Assembly (NCBI RefSeq): GCF_049615385.1 | Contig: NZ_JBMZFL010000023.1 | Length of the DNA: 27,299 nt | Strand: one strand, 5' to 3' | From: Aequoribacter sp049615385 | Lineage (GTDB): Bacteria > Pseudomonadota > Gammaproteobacteria > Pseudomonadales > Halieaceae | In this document: in pieces, positions 8,019 to 15,449 of the stretch | How positions within the stretch are numbered: the stretch's first letter is position 1 | How the letters are laid out: every line of letters starts with the position of its first letter | The notes under the pieces: generated by a model | Database searches by the model: none | What the model saw: only the letters and a program-made list of their open reading frames with translations | Told to the model about the DNA's origin: nothing | Translations under genes and position numbers: made by a program

Positions 8019-9011
8019 CTAAGGCTCAGCATAGATCCTCACAAAGCGCTCGCCACGGCTGTTGATGCCGGCACGATACATACCTGTGGTGTTGAAGCTA
8101 ACAATAACCTCACCCGTCGGATTAAGGCCGATAATACCTCCGTCTCCGCCCATCGCGACCAGCTTTGCTTGGATGACTTCGTCTGCCGCGGCTTGCAGGT
8201 TGATATTTTTGTAAGTGCTTCTGGCACAAATATCATGCGCGACGGCTGCGCGGATAAAATACTCCCCATGGCCTGTCGCGGAAATGCCGCAGACTGCGTT
8301 AGCGGCGTAAGTGCCAGCACCAATAATAGGTGCGTCGCCTACTCGACCATAACGTTTGTTTGTCATGCCGCCGGTAGAGGTTCCCGCTACGATGTTGCCT
8401 GCCTTATCCAGCGCGACGGCACCGACGGTTCCGTACTTTTCGGGTTTTGGAATCAGGGCCAACGGTTCTCGGGCCTTGGCCTTACGCACCTGTTCAAGAC
8501 GTCGAGGGGTGATGAAGTAATCGTTCTCGACCAGCTCGAGCCCTTGCTCAGACGCGAACAGTTCTGCACCTTGGCCAACAAGCATCACGTGTTTCGATTC
8601 TGTCATGACGGCGTAGGCTAACTCGATTGGATTCTTGACCGAAGTCACGCTCGCTATCGCACCAGCAGCGAGGTCGGAGCCTCGCATGATGGATGCATCA
8701 AGTTCCGCCTTCTCTTGATGCGTCAATACAGCACCGTGACCTGCGTTAAAAAGTGGCGAATCTTCCATCATTTTTATGACGTCGATAACAACAGTTTCGC
8801 TTGATTCACCAGCCAGTAAACGTGCGTGGCCATAATCAATTATTTTAGCAAGCGTCTCACGATAGTTTTGCTCCAACTCTGGCGTCATCTTGTCGCGGGT
8901 GATGGTGCCCGCGCCGCCATGAACTACAATGGCGACGTCGCTAGCGCCTCCTATTGAAGGTGGTGAAAAAATCAGGGTTAGACCGACAAATAAGCCTGCA
9001 ATGATTCTCAT
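8019..9011 (-). CDS. Isoaspartyl peptidase/L-asparaginase, exported (Ntn hydrolase)
   Basis: 330-residue plant-type asparaginase family protein (Asparaginase_2), made as a precursor that cleaves itself into two subunits and then hydrolyses isoaspartyl dipeptides or L-asparagine. Residues 1-24 form a signal peptide (MRIIAGLFVGLTLIFS then GGAS). VVHGGAG follows at 29-35. The self-cleavage site is before T195 in EKYGTVGAVALDKAGN; the new N-terminal threonine is the nucleophile. TSTGGMTNKRYGRVGD at 211-226 binds substrate. ATG at 9011 is preferred over an upstream ATG at 9044: it starts the signal peptide, follows AAAGGT, and is only 4 bases from the transporter stop. The exported form suggests periplasmic breakdown of damaged peptides or asparagine for nutrition. 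Confidence 0.93.
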   Translation of the reverse strand: MRIIAGLFVGLTLIFSPPSIGGASDVAIVVHGGAGTITRDKMTPELEQNYRETLAKIIDYGHARLLAGESSETVVIDVIKMMEDSPLFNAGHGAVLTHQEKAELDASIMRGSDLAAGAIASVTSVKNPIELAYAVMTESKHVMLVGQGAELFASEQGLELVENDYFITPRRLEQVRKAKAREPLALIPKPEKYGTVGAVALDKAGNIVAGTSTGGMTNKRYGRVGDAPIIGAGTYAANAVCGISATGHGEYFIRAAVAHDICARSTYKNINLQAAADEVIQAKLVAMGGDGGIIGLNPTGEVIVSFNTTGMYRAGINSRGERFVRIYAEP

Positions 9012-9015
9012 GTTT

Positions 9016-9891
9016 CTACCTTTTTGAGTTGAGCAAAGCGCCAAGAATAATCAGGGCACCCCCTATTGCTGTAGTTATACTCGGAGTCTCGGAAAAAAGC
9101 AGCACCCCCAGCAAGCCAGCAATAGGAACTTGGATGTAGGAAAACGCCACAACCGCCCCTGCATTATGGAGTGCTAAGCCTTTAGTTAATCCCCACTGCC
9201 CGAGTTGTGTAAATACGCCAACACCGAGCAAGATAAGCCAATCTATCCCGACGGGTATCACGAACGTATCCCATCCTAGGAGTATGGCTGCTGGCAGACA
9301 TACGAGAGGAAAGTAGAGAATAATCACTGAACTGTCCTCTATCGGTGCGAGTTTTCTAACAATAACGTAGGCCGCGCCCGATCCTGCTGCACCTAATAAA
9401 CCAAGCGCAGTGTAAGTGGGGTGCAAGGCAGCCTTGCTCTCACCGAAGAATGTATCGGGTTGGATAACAACCAACAATCCAATCAGGCTGAGGGCGATGC
9501 ATATCAAGGTGTTCCGGCTCACGTTTTCACCCAGAGCAAGTAGCGCAAAAAGAACCGTGAAAATAGGGTGTGTGTATTGTAGTAGGGTGGCCTCCGCAAG
9601 CGGCAGATGAATGACCGAAGTGTAAACGCACATTAGTGCTAGAAATCCCACAAGCCCCCGCGCAAACAATAAGCTGCGATGTGTTCCAAGCAAATCAATG
9701 CCTTTCCGGCGTGCGTCCCATACGCTAATACCGAGTGATATGAGGGCTCGTGCCGCAATGATCTCGAGCACAGGAAAGCCCCGGGCGCCGGCTATTTTTA
9801 CCAAGGTGCCCATTAAAGCGAACCCTAGCGCGCTGAGTACCATATACTGTGCTGCTAGGGCTAATCGGTTGTCCGCGGTGGAAGCTGTCAA
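9016..9891 (-). CDS. EamA-type DMT-superfamily transporter
   Basis: 291-residue inner-membrane protein with about ten hydrophobic segments in two EamA repeats (roughly 12-145 and 160-290). The repeat hallmarks are present: GFALMGTLVKIAGARG near the first helix, LPLAEATLLQYTHPIFTVLF near 96-115, and the second-repeat equivalent NAGAVVAFSYIQVPIAGLLG near 248-267. Such carriers usually export amino acids, nucleosides or metabolites; the substrate is unknown here. The start is taken as TTG at 9891, which overlaps the preceding TGA as TTGA and so implies translational coupling. An alternative ATG at residue 17 would cut into the first helix. The asparaginase follows 4 bases after its stop. Its place between hydrolases and kynurenine genes suggests export or uptake of an amino-acid product. 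Confidence 0.88.
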   Translation of the reverse strand: MTASTADNRLALAAQYMVLSALGFALMGTLVKIAGARGFPVLEIIAARALISLGISVWDARRKGIDLLGTHRSLLFARGLVGFLALMCVYTSVIHLPLAEATLLQYTHPIFTVLFALLALGENVSRNTLICIALSLIGLLVVIQPDTFFGESKAALHPTYTALGLLGAAGSGAAYVIVRKLAPIEDSSVIILYFPLVCLPAAILLGWDTFVIPVGIDWLILLGVGVFTQLGQWGLTKGLALHNAGAVVAFSYIQVPIAGLLGVLLFSETPSITTAIGGALIILGALLNSKR

Positions 9892-11198
9892 CGCAGGAAG
9901 GCTTGGTAGGTAGCCTTCATAAAATCTTGTCCCAGTTGGGTTTTGTGCGGAATGCTTTGCGTCATGAAAATGCCAATAAGATCGTTCTCGGGATCAATCC
10001 AGAACGTTGTGCCGGCGGCACCGCCCCAGTAATAAGTTCCTACGCCCTGGGGTGTTGCCGCTAATCCTTGGTCTTTGATCATACCAAAGCCCAGACCAAA
10101 TCCTCGGCCCTCACGAGGCGTGCCCCCATTGACATAGGCATTGGCCGCCTGCTCGCCCAAAAAGTCAGTGCGCATCAAACGCACAGTGCTTGGAGCCAGC
10201 AGGCGTACGCCGTCGAGCTCTCCTTCGTTAAGTAGCATGCGTGCAAACTTTAGATAGTCATCGGTGGTGCTAAGTAGGCCGCCACCGCCTGATTGAAAGA
10301 TGGCGTCGGGCTGATAGGGATCGTTTAAGGCATCAGGTGCGGGCACCAATCCCTGGCCCTGCATTGCCTTAGCAAAGGCATCGGGGTCGAGTTGCTCCGG
10401 TGTCCCCTGGGGTGCATATAAAGTGACTACTCGGTCTTCGCTGCTCTTGGCGATTGTGAAGCGGGTATCGCGCATACCAAGCGGTTGAAAGATTTCGGTC
10501 TCTAAAAACTCGGCTAAAGACTGGCCTGATACCACTTCAATAACTCGGCCGAGGACATCGGTGGCGACGCTGTAGTGCCACTTGGTGTCGGGCTGATACT
10601 GCAGGGGTACGGTTGCCAAGCGCTGCGTAAAATCCGCTAGGGTTAGCTGCTTATTCATCATCATGCCGGCTTTCAGGTAGGCCAAGTCAACCGGAGTTTT
10701 TCCGAAAATGCCGTAGGTGAATCCCGCCTTGTGGGCCAACAGATCTTCGATGGTCGGCAGGCGCTCCAGCGCTTGGGTAGGCAGTGGCTGGTCCGCCTTA
10801 AGCTCTGCTGTCGGATCAAAAGCACGTAAATTCGCAAATTCGGGGAGGTGCAAGGCGAGAGGGTCATTCAAGCGCAGTTTCCCGCGCTCAGTCAAGATCA
10901 TAATGCCAACGCTGGTGATGGGCTTCGTCATCGAGTAAATGCGATAAATCGCGTCCTTACCCAACATTTCGTCGTCGCGATGATCGCGCTTACCAAAGGT
11001 TTTGTTGTAAACGATTTGGTCGCCTTGCCAAATGAGTCCCTGGCCGCCAATCATGAGGTTGGTCTCAACGGCCGCTTCTAGCAGTGTGTCAATGCGCTCT
11101 AATCGCACTTGTGACCAATCACTCTTCGGGGAAGATGCTGCCCCCATAAGTAGGAGCGCGACAAGAAGTCCGCTCAGCGTTTTACCCAATGTTTGCAT
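9888..11198 (-). CDS. Serine hydrolase, beta-lactamase/EstB family, exported
   Basis: 436 residues of the class C beta-lactamase-fold family (PF00144), which includes esterases, D-aminopeptidases and transesterases rather than only true beta-lactamases. A signal peptide spans about 1-22. The catalytic motif SxxK is S89-M-T-K92 (IYSMTKPITS). The second motif is Y209-S-V in WHYSVATDVLGR, in place of YxN. The third is W391-G-G in YYWGGAAGTTFWIDP, in place of KTG. These substitutions match the EstB/LovD-like branch, so esterase or amide hydrolase activity is more likely than antibiotic resistance. ATG at 11198 is preceded by AAGAGG. It is the first gene of a six-gene minus-strand series and overlaps the next by 4 bases; it is divergent from the phosphotriesterase-like gene. 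Confidence 0.9.
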   Translation of the reverse strand: MQTLGKTLSGLLVALLLMGAASSPKSDWSQVRLERIDTLLEAAVETNLMIGGQGLIWQGDQIVYNKTFGKRDHRDDEMLGKDAIYRIYSMTKPITSVGIMILTERGKLRLNDPLALHLPEFANLRAFDPTAELKADQPLPTQALERLPTIEDLLAHKAGFTYGIFGKTPVDLAYLKAGMMMNKQLTLADFTQRLATVPLQYQPDTKWHYSVATDVLGRVIEVVSGQSLAEFLETEIFQPLGMRDTRFTIAKSSEDRVVTLYAPQGTPEQLDPDAFAKAMQGQGLVPAPDALNDPYQPDAIFQSGGGGLLSTTDDYLKFARMLLNEGELDGVRLLAPSTVRLMRTDFLGEQAANAYVNGGTPREGRGFGLGFGMIKDQGLAATPQGVGTYYWGGAAGTTFWIDPENDLIGIFMTQSIPHKTQLGQDFMKATYQAFLR

Positions 11199-11275
11199 TG
11201 TTGCCTCTTATTGACTGTTTATCGGAATGCCGGCCTAGTGTGCCGAAGATGATGCGATTTGCCAATCTTTGAATG

Positions 11276-11305
11276 TTGACATGCCGACGTTCAGCGGCGA
11301 TTGTA
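11276..11305 (+). promoter_or_regulatory. Candidate promoter of the phosphotriesterase-like gene
   Basis: A perfect TTGACA (11276-11281) lies in the 133-base divergent gap. The best -10, 17-18 bases later, is poor (GATTGT/ATTGTA), so this is only a candidate. AAGGAG at 11317-11322 is the strong ribosome site of the gene at 11332. Confidence 0.35.
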
Positions 11306-11331
11306 GAGCTTCAAATAAGGAGAATAACAAG

Positions 11332-12300
11332 ATGGCAAAAATTCAATCAGTACTGGGCGGCTTGGACTCGGATAAGTTGGGTAAAACATTGGTTCATGAA
11401 CACGCTTTAATCGGGTTTCCTGGTTGGTTTTTAGACTCAAGACAGCCGAAGTTTCAACGTGACGAAGCGCTTGTGCGGGTATGTGCCGCTTTCGAGCAGC
11501 TCAAAGATTATGGCGTGCAAACGGTTATTGACCCATGCCCGTCAGACATCGGTCGCGACGTGGATTTCTACGCCGAGATTGCAACCCGCACGGGTATTCA
11601 ATTGATTTGTGCCGCCGGGGTCTATTACGAAGCGGCTGGGCAACCGTTCACCTTCCGCCTGTTGGAGGAGGAGGCGATTACTGAAATTTTCGTTAAAGAG
11701 CTCCAAGATGGCGTGGGCGAAACCGGTATTCGGCCCGGGATTGTCAAAATTGCCAGCGGCGAGCCAACCATGTCTGAGTACGAACGTAAAATTATTCGCG
11801 CCGCCAGTAAAGCGGCGGCAATCGCGGGTGTGCCCGTGCTGTCACACACGGAAAGCTGCCATTGTGGCCATGAGCAAGTGGACTTGGTGACCGGCGCGGG
11901 CGTCTGTCCGCATAACTTTGTGGTGGGGCATTCCGATGGTACTGAGGATATCGAGTATCAAAAATCGCTCGCTGAAAAAGGCGTTTTTGTTGGTTTCGAC
12001 CGGTTCGGGTTGGATATCGAGGTGCCTGATGAAATTCGTATTCGCAACTTTAAAGCCTTGGTCGATGCGGGTTATCGCGACTCTCTGCTGATGTCACACG
12101 ATTATGTTAACTGCTGGCAGGGTGGCCCGCCCGGTATTCCGCCAGGTGTTTCGACGTCGGAAATTTTGCCGCATTGGAATATGACGCATATTTTTGAGCG
12201 CATCATTCCGCAGTTAAAGGCGCAGGGCATGACCGATGCCGATTTTGATCAGATTTTGTGCGGTAACACGCAGCGATTTTTAACGGTGGAGCCCAGCTAA
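11332..12300 (+). CDS. Phosphotriesterase-family metal hydrolase
   Basis: 322-residue amidohydrolase-superfamily TIM barrel of the PTE family. All metal ligands of the binuclear centre are visible: H22 and H24 in LVHEHAL, the bridging carboxylated lysine K139 in GIVKIAS, H172 in LSHTES, H200 in VVGHSDG and D257 in MSHDYV. FVGFDRFGLD, just before, is the usual strand 7 region. Most bacterial members are lactonases or carboxylesterases and only weakly attack organophosphates, so a lactonase role is plausible but unproven. ATG at 11332 is preferred to an in-frame ATG at 11269 because AAGGAG stands 9 bases upstream and the family's N-terminus begins here. No signal peptide. It heads a plus-strand unit with the dUTPase 61 bases downstream, with no terminator between them. 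Confidence 0.93.
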   Translation: MAKIQSVLGGLDSDKLGKTLVHEHALIGFPGWFLDSRQPKFQRDEALVRVCAAFEQLKDYGVQTVIDPCPSDIGRDVDFYAEIATRTGIQLICAAGVYYEAAGQPFTFRLLEEEAITEIFVKELQDGVGETGIRPGIVKIASGEPTMSEYERKIIRAASKAAAIAGVPVLSHTESCHCGHEQVDLVTGAGVCPHNFVVGHSDGTEDIEYQKSLAEKGVFVGFDRFGLDIEVPDEIRIRNFKALVDAGYRDSLLMSHDYVNCWQGGPPGIPPGVSTSEILPHWNMTHIFERIIPQLKAQGMTDADFDQILCGNTQRFLTVEPS

Positions 12301-12361
12301 CTTGCTTTTTAGTCAGGCCTTGCGCATGCTTCGTCGCACGTATTTTCAGGAATAGTAAACT

Positions 12362-12985
12362 ATGACGCCAGCTATTTTGACCATGCTGAGATTGCAGGAT
12401 CAAATGAATCAGAAAGTCCATCCCGATTGGGTCAGTCAGAATTACGAGTGGTATCGGGCGGTTTGGATTGAGTGTGCCGAGTTAATGGATCACGTGGGTT
12501 ATAAATGGTGGAAACATCAAGAGTGCGATATGGACCAAGTGCAACTCGAGGTCATCGATATCTGGCACTTTGGTTTGTCCGCTATGTTCGATACCGCCAA
12601 AGACTTTGAGATGATGGCCAGTCAGATCGTCGAGGCAATCTCGACGCATGATCCAGTAGACATGGATATCCGCACTGCGACCGAGAGTTTGGCCCAGCAT
12701 TGTTTGCAGACGGGCGGCTTTTCAGTCACCTTGTTTTGGAATTTGCTGACCGCGGCGAAATTAGATTTCGATGCGCTTTATCGCTCGTATGTGGGCAAAA
12801 ATGTTTTGAACTTTTTCCGCCAAGACAATGGGTATAAAGAAGGCACCTACATTAAGCAGTGGGCGGGACGAGAAGACAACGAACATTTGGTTGAATTAGT
12901 CGCTGACTTGGACACTGGCGCAGAGGATTTTGCGGATCGCTTATACCAGGCTCTAGCACAACGCTATGCGTCGTGCATTGATTAG
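12362..12985 (+). CDS. dUTP diphosphatase, all-alpha dimeric type (dUTPase_2)
   Basis: 207-residue all-helical NTP pyrophosphohydrolase that converts dUTP (and dUDP) to dUMP, keeping uracil out of DNA and feeding dTMP synthesis. Motifs of the MazG-related dimeric dUTPase are clear: LRLQDQMNQKVHPDWV near 9-24; the metal-binding E37 and E40 in WIECAELMDHVGYKWWK, with the WKWWK-like aromatic patch; E63 and D66 in LEVIDIWHF; and later GKNVLNFFRQDNGYKEGTY near 147-165, the family's fifth motif. It is unrelated to the trimeric beta dUTPase of E. coli. ATG at 12362 has CAGGAA about 10 bases upstream. The next gene begins 3 bases after its stop, so those two are almost certainly co-translated. Confidence 0.9.
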   Translation: MTPAILTMLRLQDQMNQKVHPDWVSQNYEWYRAVWIECAELMDHVGYKWWKHQECDMDQVQLEVIDIWHFGLSAMFDTAKDFEMMASQIVEAISTHDPVDMDIRTATESLAQHCLQTGGFSVTLFWNLLTAAKLDFDALYRSYVGKNVLNFFRQDNGYKEGTYIKQWAGREDNEHLVELVADLDTGAEDFADRLYQALAQRYASCID

Positions 12986-12988
12986 TCT

Positions 12989-13861
12989 ATGTCTGAGGCT
13001 GCAGATAAGCTGTCGACCAGTGCGCTAGCCCGGCAATTAGACATCCCGATCCAGCAGCTATTCGCGGTCTTGCGCGATTACGAGTGGATCAAGCGTGTTG
13101 ACGATGAATGGGTCTTAACACCCAAAGGTGAGTTCGAGGGCGGAACCTACCGCAACTCGAAACGCTTTGGACGCTATATTGTATGGCCACAAAAGGTAGC
13201 GACGCATCCTTTATTGGTAGCGATCGAAGCACAGCAAAGACACAGCGCAGCGGAGTGGGCCGAGCGTGAGGGTTTGCCGCATCCGGTCTATATCGAGCGC
13301 ATGTTGGTCGAGATAGGCTGGCTTAAAGACACACCTCTTGGTACGGTTGTTACAGCCCTTGGGGCGAGCAATGGCGGGGAGGTAGCTGATCTAGGTTGGA
13401 TGAAGAGCGGGGTGGTTTACTGGCCCAGTGCAGCAGAGCACAACAGTCAGTTGCAGGCGCTAATTCACGCGGTTAAGCGGCCTTTAGAAACAGAACCTCT
13501 GCCCAAAAGTGACCTGTTTGAGCTGACTGGGTCTGGCCATTGGACAGCTATTGATGGGCGTGAGTGTTCGAGTGCCCTGCAGGCAAGATGTGCTAACTGG
13601 TTGTATTTGCGAAGAATTCATTTTGCTATTGCATGCCAGCTGCACGAGGGGGCAGTCGCTGACATTTATTTGCCGGATGAGCGGGCCGTGATCTTATTCC
13701 AGCCTCACACCATGGGCTCGGCTCATTGGAAAAGGCTGCTTGATAGCCAATCCGTTTTCGAGCGAAACGGCTATCGCGTGCTACTGTTTACGACAGAGTC
13801 CGAGCCGCAAACCGAGTACCGTTTAGATCATTGGCTCCGTGAGCTATGGGCGCTTAGATAG
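12989..13861 (+). CDS. Uncharacterised protein, winged-helix N-terminus plus possible degenerate nuclease-like domain
   Basis: 290 residues, soluble. The first about 60 residues look like a winged helix of the phage-antirepressor type: STSALARQLDIPIQQLFAVL then DYEWIKRVDDEWVLTPKGEF and GGTYRNSKRFGRYIVWPQK. Residues about 205-290 alternate strands and helices: LYLRRIHFAIA, then VADIYLPDERAVILFQPH, then WKRLLDSQSVFERNGYRVLLF. From memory, relatives carry a PD-(D/E)XK-like core there with a YIEYWG-like strand; here the acidic residue after the DIY strand seems replaced (VILFQPH), so an active nuclease is doubtful. Some databases call relatives glycerol kinase, which nothing here supports. It starts 3 bases after the dUTPase stop and its last 18 bases overlap the convergent trmA. 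Real gene by length, coupling and composition; function unknown. Confidence 0.75.
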   Translation: MSEAADKLSTSALARQLDIPIQQLFAVLRDYEWIKRVDDEWVLTPKGEFEGGTYRNSKRFGRYIVWPQKVATHPLLVAIEAQQRHSAAEWAEREGLPHPVYIERMLVEIGWLKDTPLGTVVTALGASNGGEVADLGWMKSGVVYWPSAAEHNSQLQALIHAVKRPLETEPLPKSDLFELTGSGHWTAIDGRECSSALQARCANWLYLRRIHFAIACQLHEGAVADIYLPDERAVILFQPHTMGSAHWKRLLDSQSVFERNGYRVLLFTTESEPQTEYRLDHWLRELWALR

Positions 13862-14941
13862 AATAACGCCGCACTCGGTGTGGTGCGTGTAAGGAAACTG
13901 ATCAAACACCGCCCAGGCATCAATGGTGTGTGTTTGGGTGAGCGGTTCAAGGTCACGTGCCAAGGTGTCGGGATTGCACGAAATGTAGGCGATAGTGTTT
14001 ATGCTTTGTGCTAAACGCAGCGAGTCCTCGTCCAACCCGGCCCGTGGCGGGTCCACCAGAATAGCCGCGAAATCGTATTCTCCAAGTGTCTGTGGCAGTG
14101 CTGCTAGTCGCTTGAATGCACGTTCGCCGCGCAGTGCCTGCGCGGTTTCAGCGGCATTCAGGCGCGCTATCGCGATGTTCTCAATGTTATTGAGTGCGAT
14201 GTTCTCATGTGCGGCGTGTACCGAAGATTTTGCAACTTCAGTGGCCAGTACTCGACGAAATTTTTGGCTTAACGGCAGCGTGAAGTTACCCAGTCCGCAA
14301 TACAGCTCGATGAGGTCGCGTGAAGTATCGCCAAGGTGTTGGCTGACCCACTCAATCATTTTGATATTGATGGCCGCATTGGGTTGGGTAAAGCCCTGCT
14401 CGTAGTAACGATAGTGGTAGCTCGAATCGTTAATATTGAGAGTCTCGCTAATGCTGCTGCCGTTGAGTACCACCTTTTGTTTGCGACTACGGCCAATAAT
14501 TCGACAGTGCAATGTCTTGGCTAGCGCGCGAGCAGATGCTTCCCAGTCATCTGAGAGGGCTTTGTGGTAAATCAGTGTGACCAGAGCCTCCTCTGTCGTG
14601 CTGGTCAAGAACTCGATTTGGAACAAACGCTCGCGCAACACCGGTTTATCGATTATGGCGGTTCTGAGGGCAGGCATAAGCCTTTGGATGGTCGGGCTTC
14701 CAAACGGGTAGCTGTCGATACGCAGGGGCTCTTTGGGGTTGTCTTTATCGAACATGGCATAGAACAGGTCGTCTCCGTCATGCCAAATGCGAAATTCCGC
14801 ACGCATTCTGAAGGCATCTTGCGGCGAGTCGTGCACCGAGGGCTGGAGCTCTGTGAACGGCGCAAATAGCTCAGTACACCGGCGCGTTTTTTCATTGAGA
14901 AGGGCTTGATAACGTGCGGGCTGAAAATCGTTTGGGAGCAA
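13844..14941 (-). CDS. trmA: tRNA (uracil-5-)-methyltransferase TrmA
   Basis: SAM-dependent enzyme making m5U54 in the T-loop of tRNAs. At 365 residues it matches E. coli TrmA (366). Visible features: the N-terminal RNA-binding part with FRMRAEFRIWHDGDD (44-58) and FQIEFLTSTTEEALVTLIY; the QGFTQPN motif (182-188); SAM motif I LYCGLGNFTLPL (213-224); VDPPRAGLD (296-304); the catalytic nucleophile C322 in SCNP; and the general base E356 in HTECGV. The start is TTG at 14941: an in-frame stop lies four codons upstream, and AGGA is 7 bases before the TTG. It follows tusB by 14 bases and so is likely read with the tus genes. Its 3' end overlaps the convergent 290-residue gene by 18 bases. Confidence 0.96.
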   Translation of the reverse strand: MLPNDFQPARYQALLNEKTRRCTELFAPFTELQPSVHDSPQDAFRMRAEFRIWHDGDDLFYAMFDKDNPKEPLRIDSYPFGSPTIQRLMPALRTAIIDKPVLRERLFQIEFLTSTTEEALVTLIYHKALSDDWEASARALAKTLHCRIIGRSRKQKVVLNGSSISETLNINDSSYHYRYYEQGFTQPNAAINIKMIEWVSQHLGDTSRDLIELYCGLGNFTLPLSQKFRRVLATEVAKSSVHAAHENIALNNIENIAIARLNAAETAQALRGERAFKRLAALPQTLGEYDFAAILVDPPRAGLDEDSLRLAQSINTIAYISCNPDTLARDLEPLTQTHTIDAWAVFDQFPYTHHTECGVILSKRP

Positions 14942-14955
14942 GTTATATTCCTAGC

Positions 14956-15216
14956 TTAGGTAGGCCAAAAGAAACATCGGACGTATTGTACGCTAAGCTC
15001 GGCCCATTTGTCGTAATCTGCATGTTGTCCAAACGGAAGGGCTTGAGACCTAGGGCACAGCCAATAAGTGTTGCTTGAGTGGTCGGCAAGACTCTTGAGT
15101 TGATTAACATCGAGATCACTGGGCGCGAAAAGCAGTAACAGCACGCTCTGGCTAGGTGCTGTACTTGCCAAAAAGGAAGCGAGGGAAGCTTGTTGGATTA
15201 CGATGAGCTGCTCCAA
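14956..15216 (-). CDS. tusB: TusB/DsrH-like sulfur relay subunit
   Basis: 86 residues, shorter than the usual 95-100. The C-terminus YDKWAELSVQYVRCFFW matches the TusB/DsrH ending (a Tyr-Asp, then hydrophobic strand and final Trp). The N-terminal part has a VLLLLFAPSDLDVNQLKSL segment in place of the usual LLLxxDGV strand, and a YWLCPRSQALPFG segment where TusB has its short strand and helix. In E. coli TusB is part of the hexameric TusBCD complex that passes persulfide sulfur to TusE for 2-thiouridine synthesis at tRNA position 34. The start is TTG at 15216, two bases after the tusC TAG, with GAGG nine bases before it. The weak similarity is rescued by operon position. Confidence 0.72.
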   Translation of the reverse strand: MEQLIVIQQASLASFLASTAPSQSVLLLLFAPSDLDVNQLKSLADHSSNTYWLCPRSQALPFGQHADYDKWAELSVQYVRCFFWPT

Positions 15217-15218
15217 AG

Positions 15219-15449
15219 CTACAACCTCAAGATTTGCGCGCTCGGGTATAGCGTAAGTAGTGTAGTTAGGTCCGTATCGTGAAGTTCTCCTCCAAGTTCG
15301 CGAAAAAAGGCGAGGTTCGACGATTGGCTCGCCTCTGGTGGTAAGCCTAGGATATGCGTCGACGTTTGCATCATGGCATAGACTAACCCGAGCTCAAGGG
15401 CCACGTCGGCAGAGTTTTCGGTGCACAGAATAATAATGTCTGTAGTCAT
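15219..15449 (-). CDS. tusC: TusC/DsrF-like sulfur relay subunit, shortened
   Basis: Only 76 residues against about 115-120 for ordinary TusC. The start TDIIILCTENSADVALELGL fits strand 1 and helix 1, and the end LTTLLTLYPSAQILRL fits the last helix and strand (TusC ends in a similar ILRF). The middle, where TusC has its DGV segment, strand 3 and the cysteine-bearing loop, appears to be missing. ATG at 15449 overlaps the tusD stop as ATGA, so it is translated by coupling. It could be a functional minimal subunit, a decaying gene, or a small replacement domain. The frame is intact, with no sign of a recent frameshift. Confidence 0.68.
   Translation of the reverse strand: MTTDIIILCTENSADVALELGLVYAMMQTSTHILGLPPEASQSSNLAFFRELGGELHDTDLTTLLTLYPSAQILRL

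Noticed and set aside
7602..8621. 339-codon open frame on the plus strand
   Set aside because: It lies antisense to the asparaginase and hydrolase genes, both of which have clear families and catalytic motifs; its translation is low-complexity Ser/Arg/Cys-rich with no known domain.
9888..11198. Antibiotic-resistance beta-lactamase
   Set aside because: YSV and WGG replace the YxN and KTG motifs, fitting the esterase/peptidase branch instead.
11269..11331. Extension of the phosphotriesterase-like gene to ATG 11269
   Set aside because: No ribosome site; the family N-terminus and AAGGAG support ATG 11332.
11332..12300. Organophosphate-degrading enzyme as primary function
   Set aside because: The metal site is that of the whole family; most bacterial members are lactonases or esterases, and nothing here indicates pesticide hydrolysis.
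12989..13861. Glycerol kinase as a label for the 290-residue protein
   Set aside because: No FGGY phosphate or adenosine motifs and the wrong length; probably a propagated misannotation.
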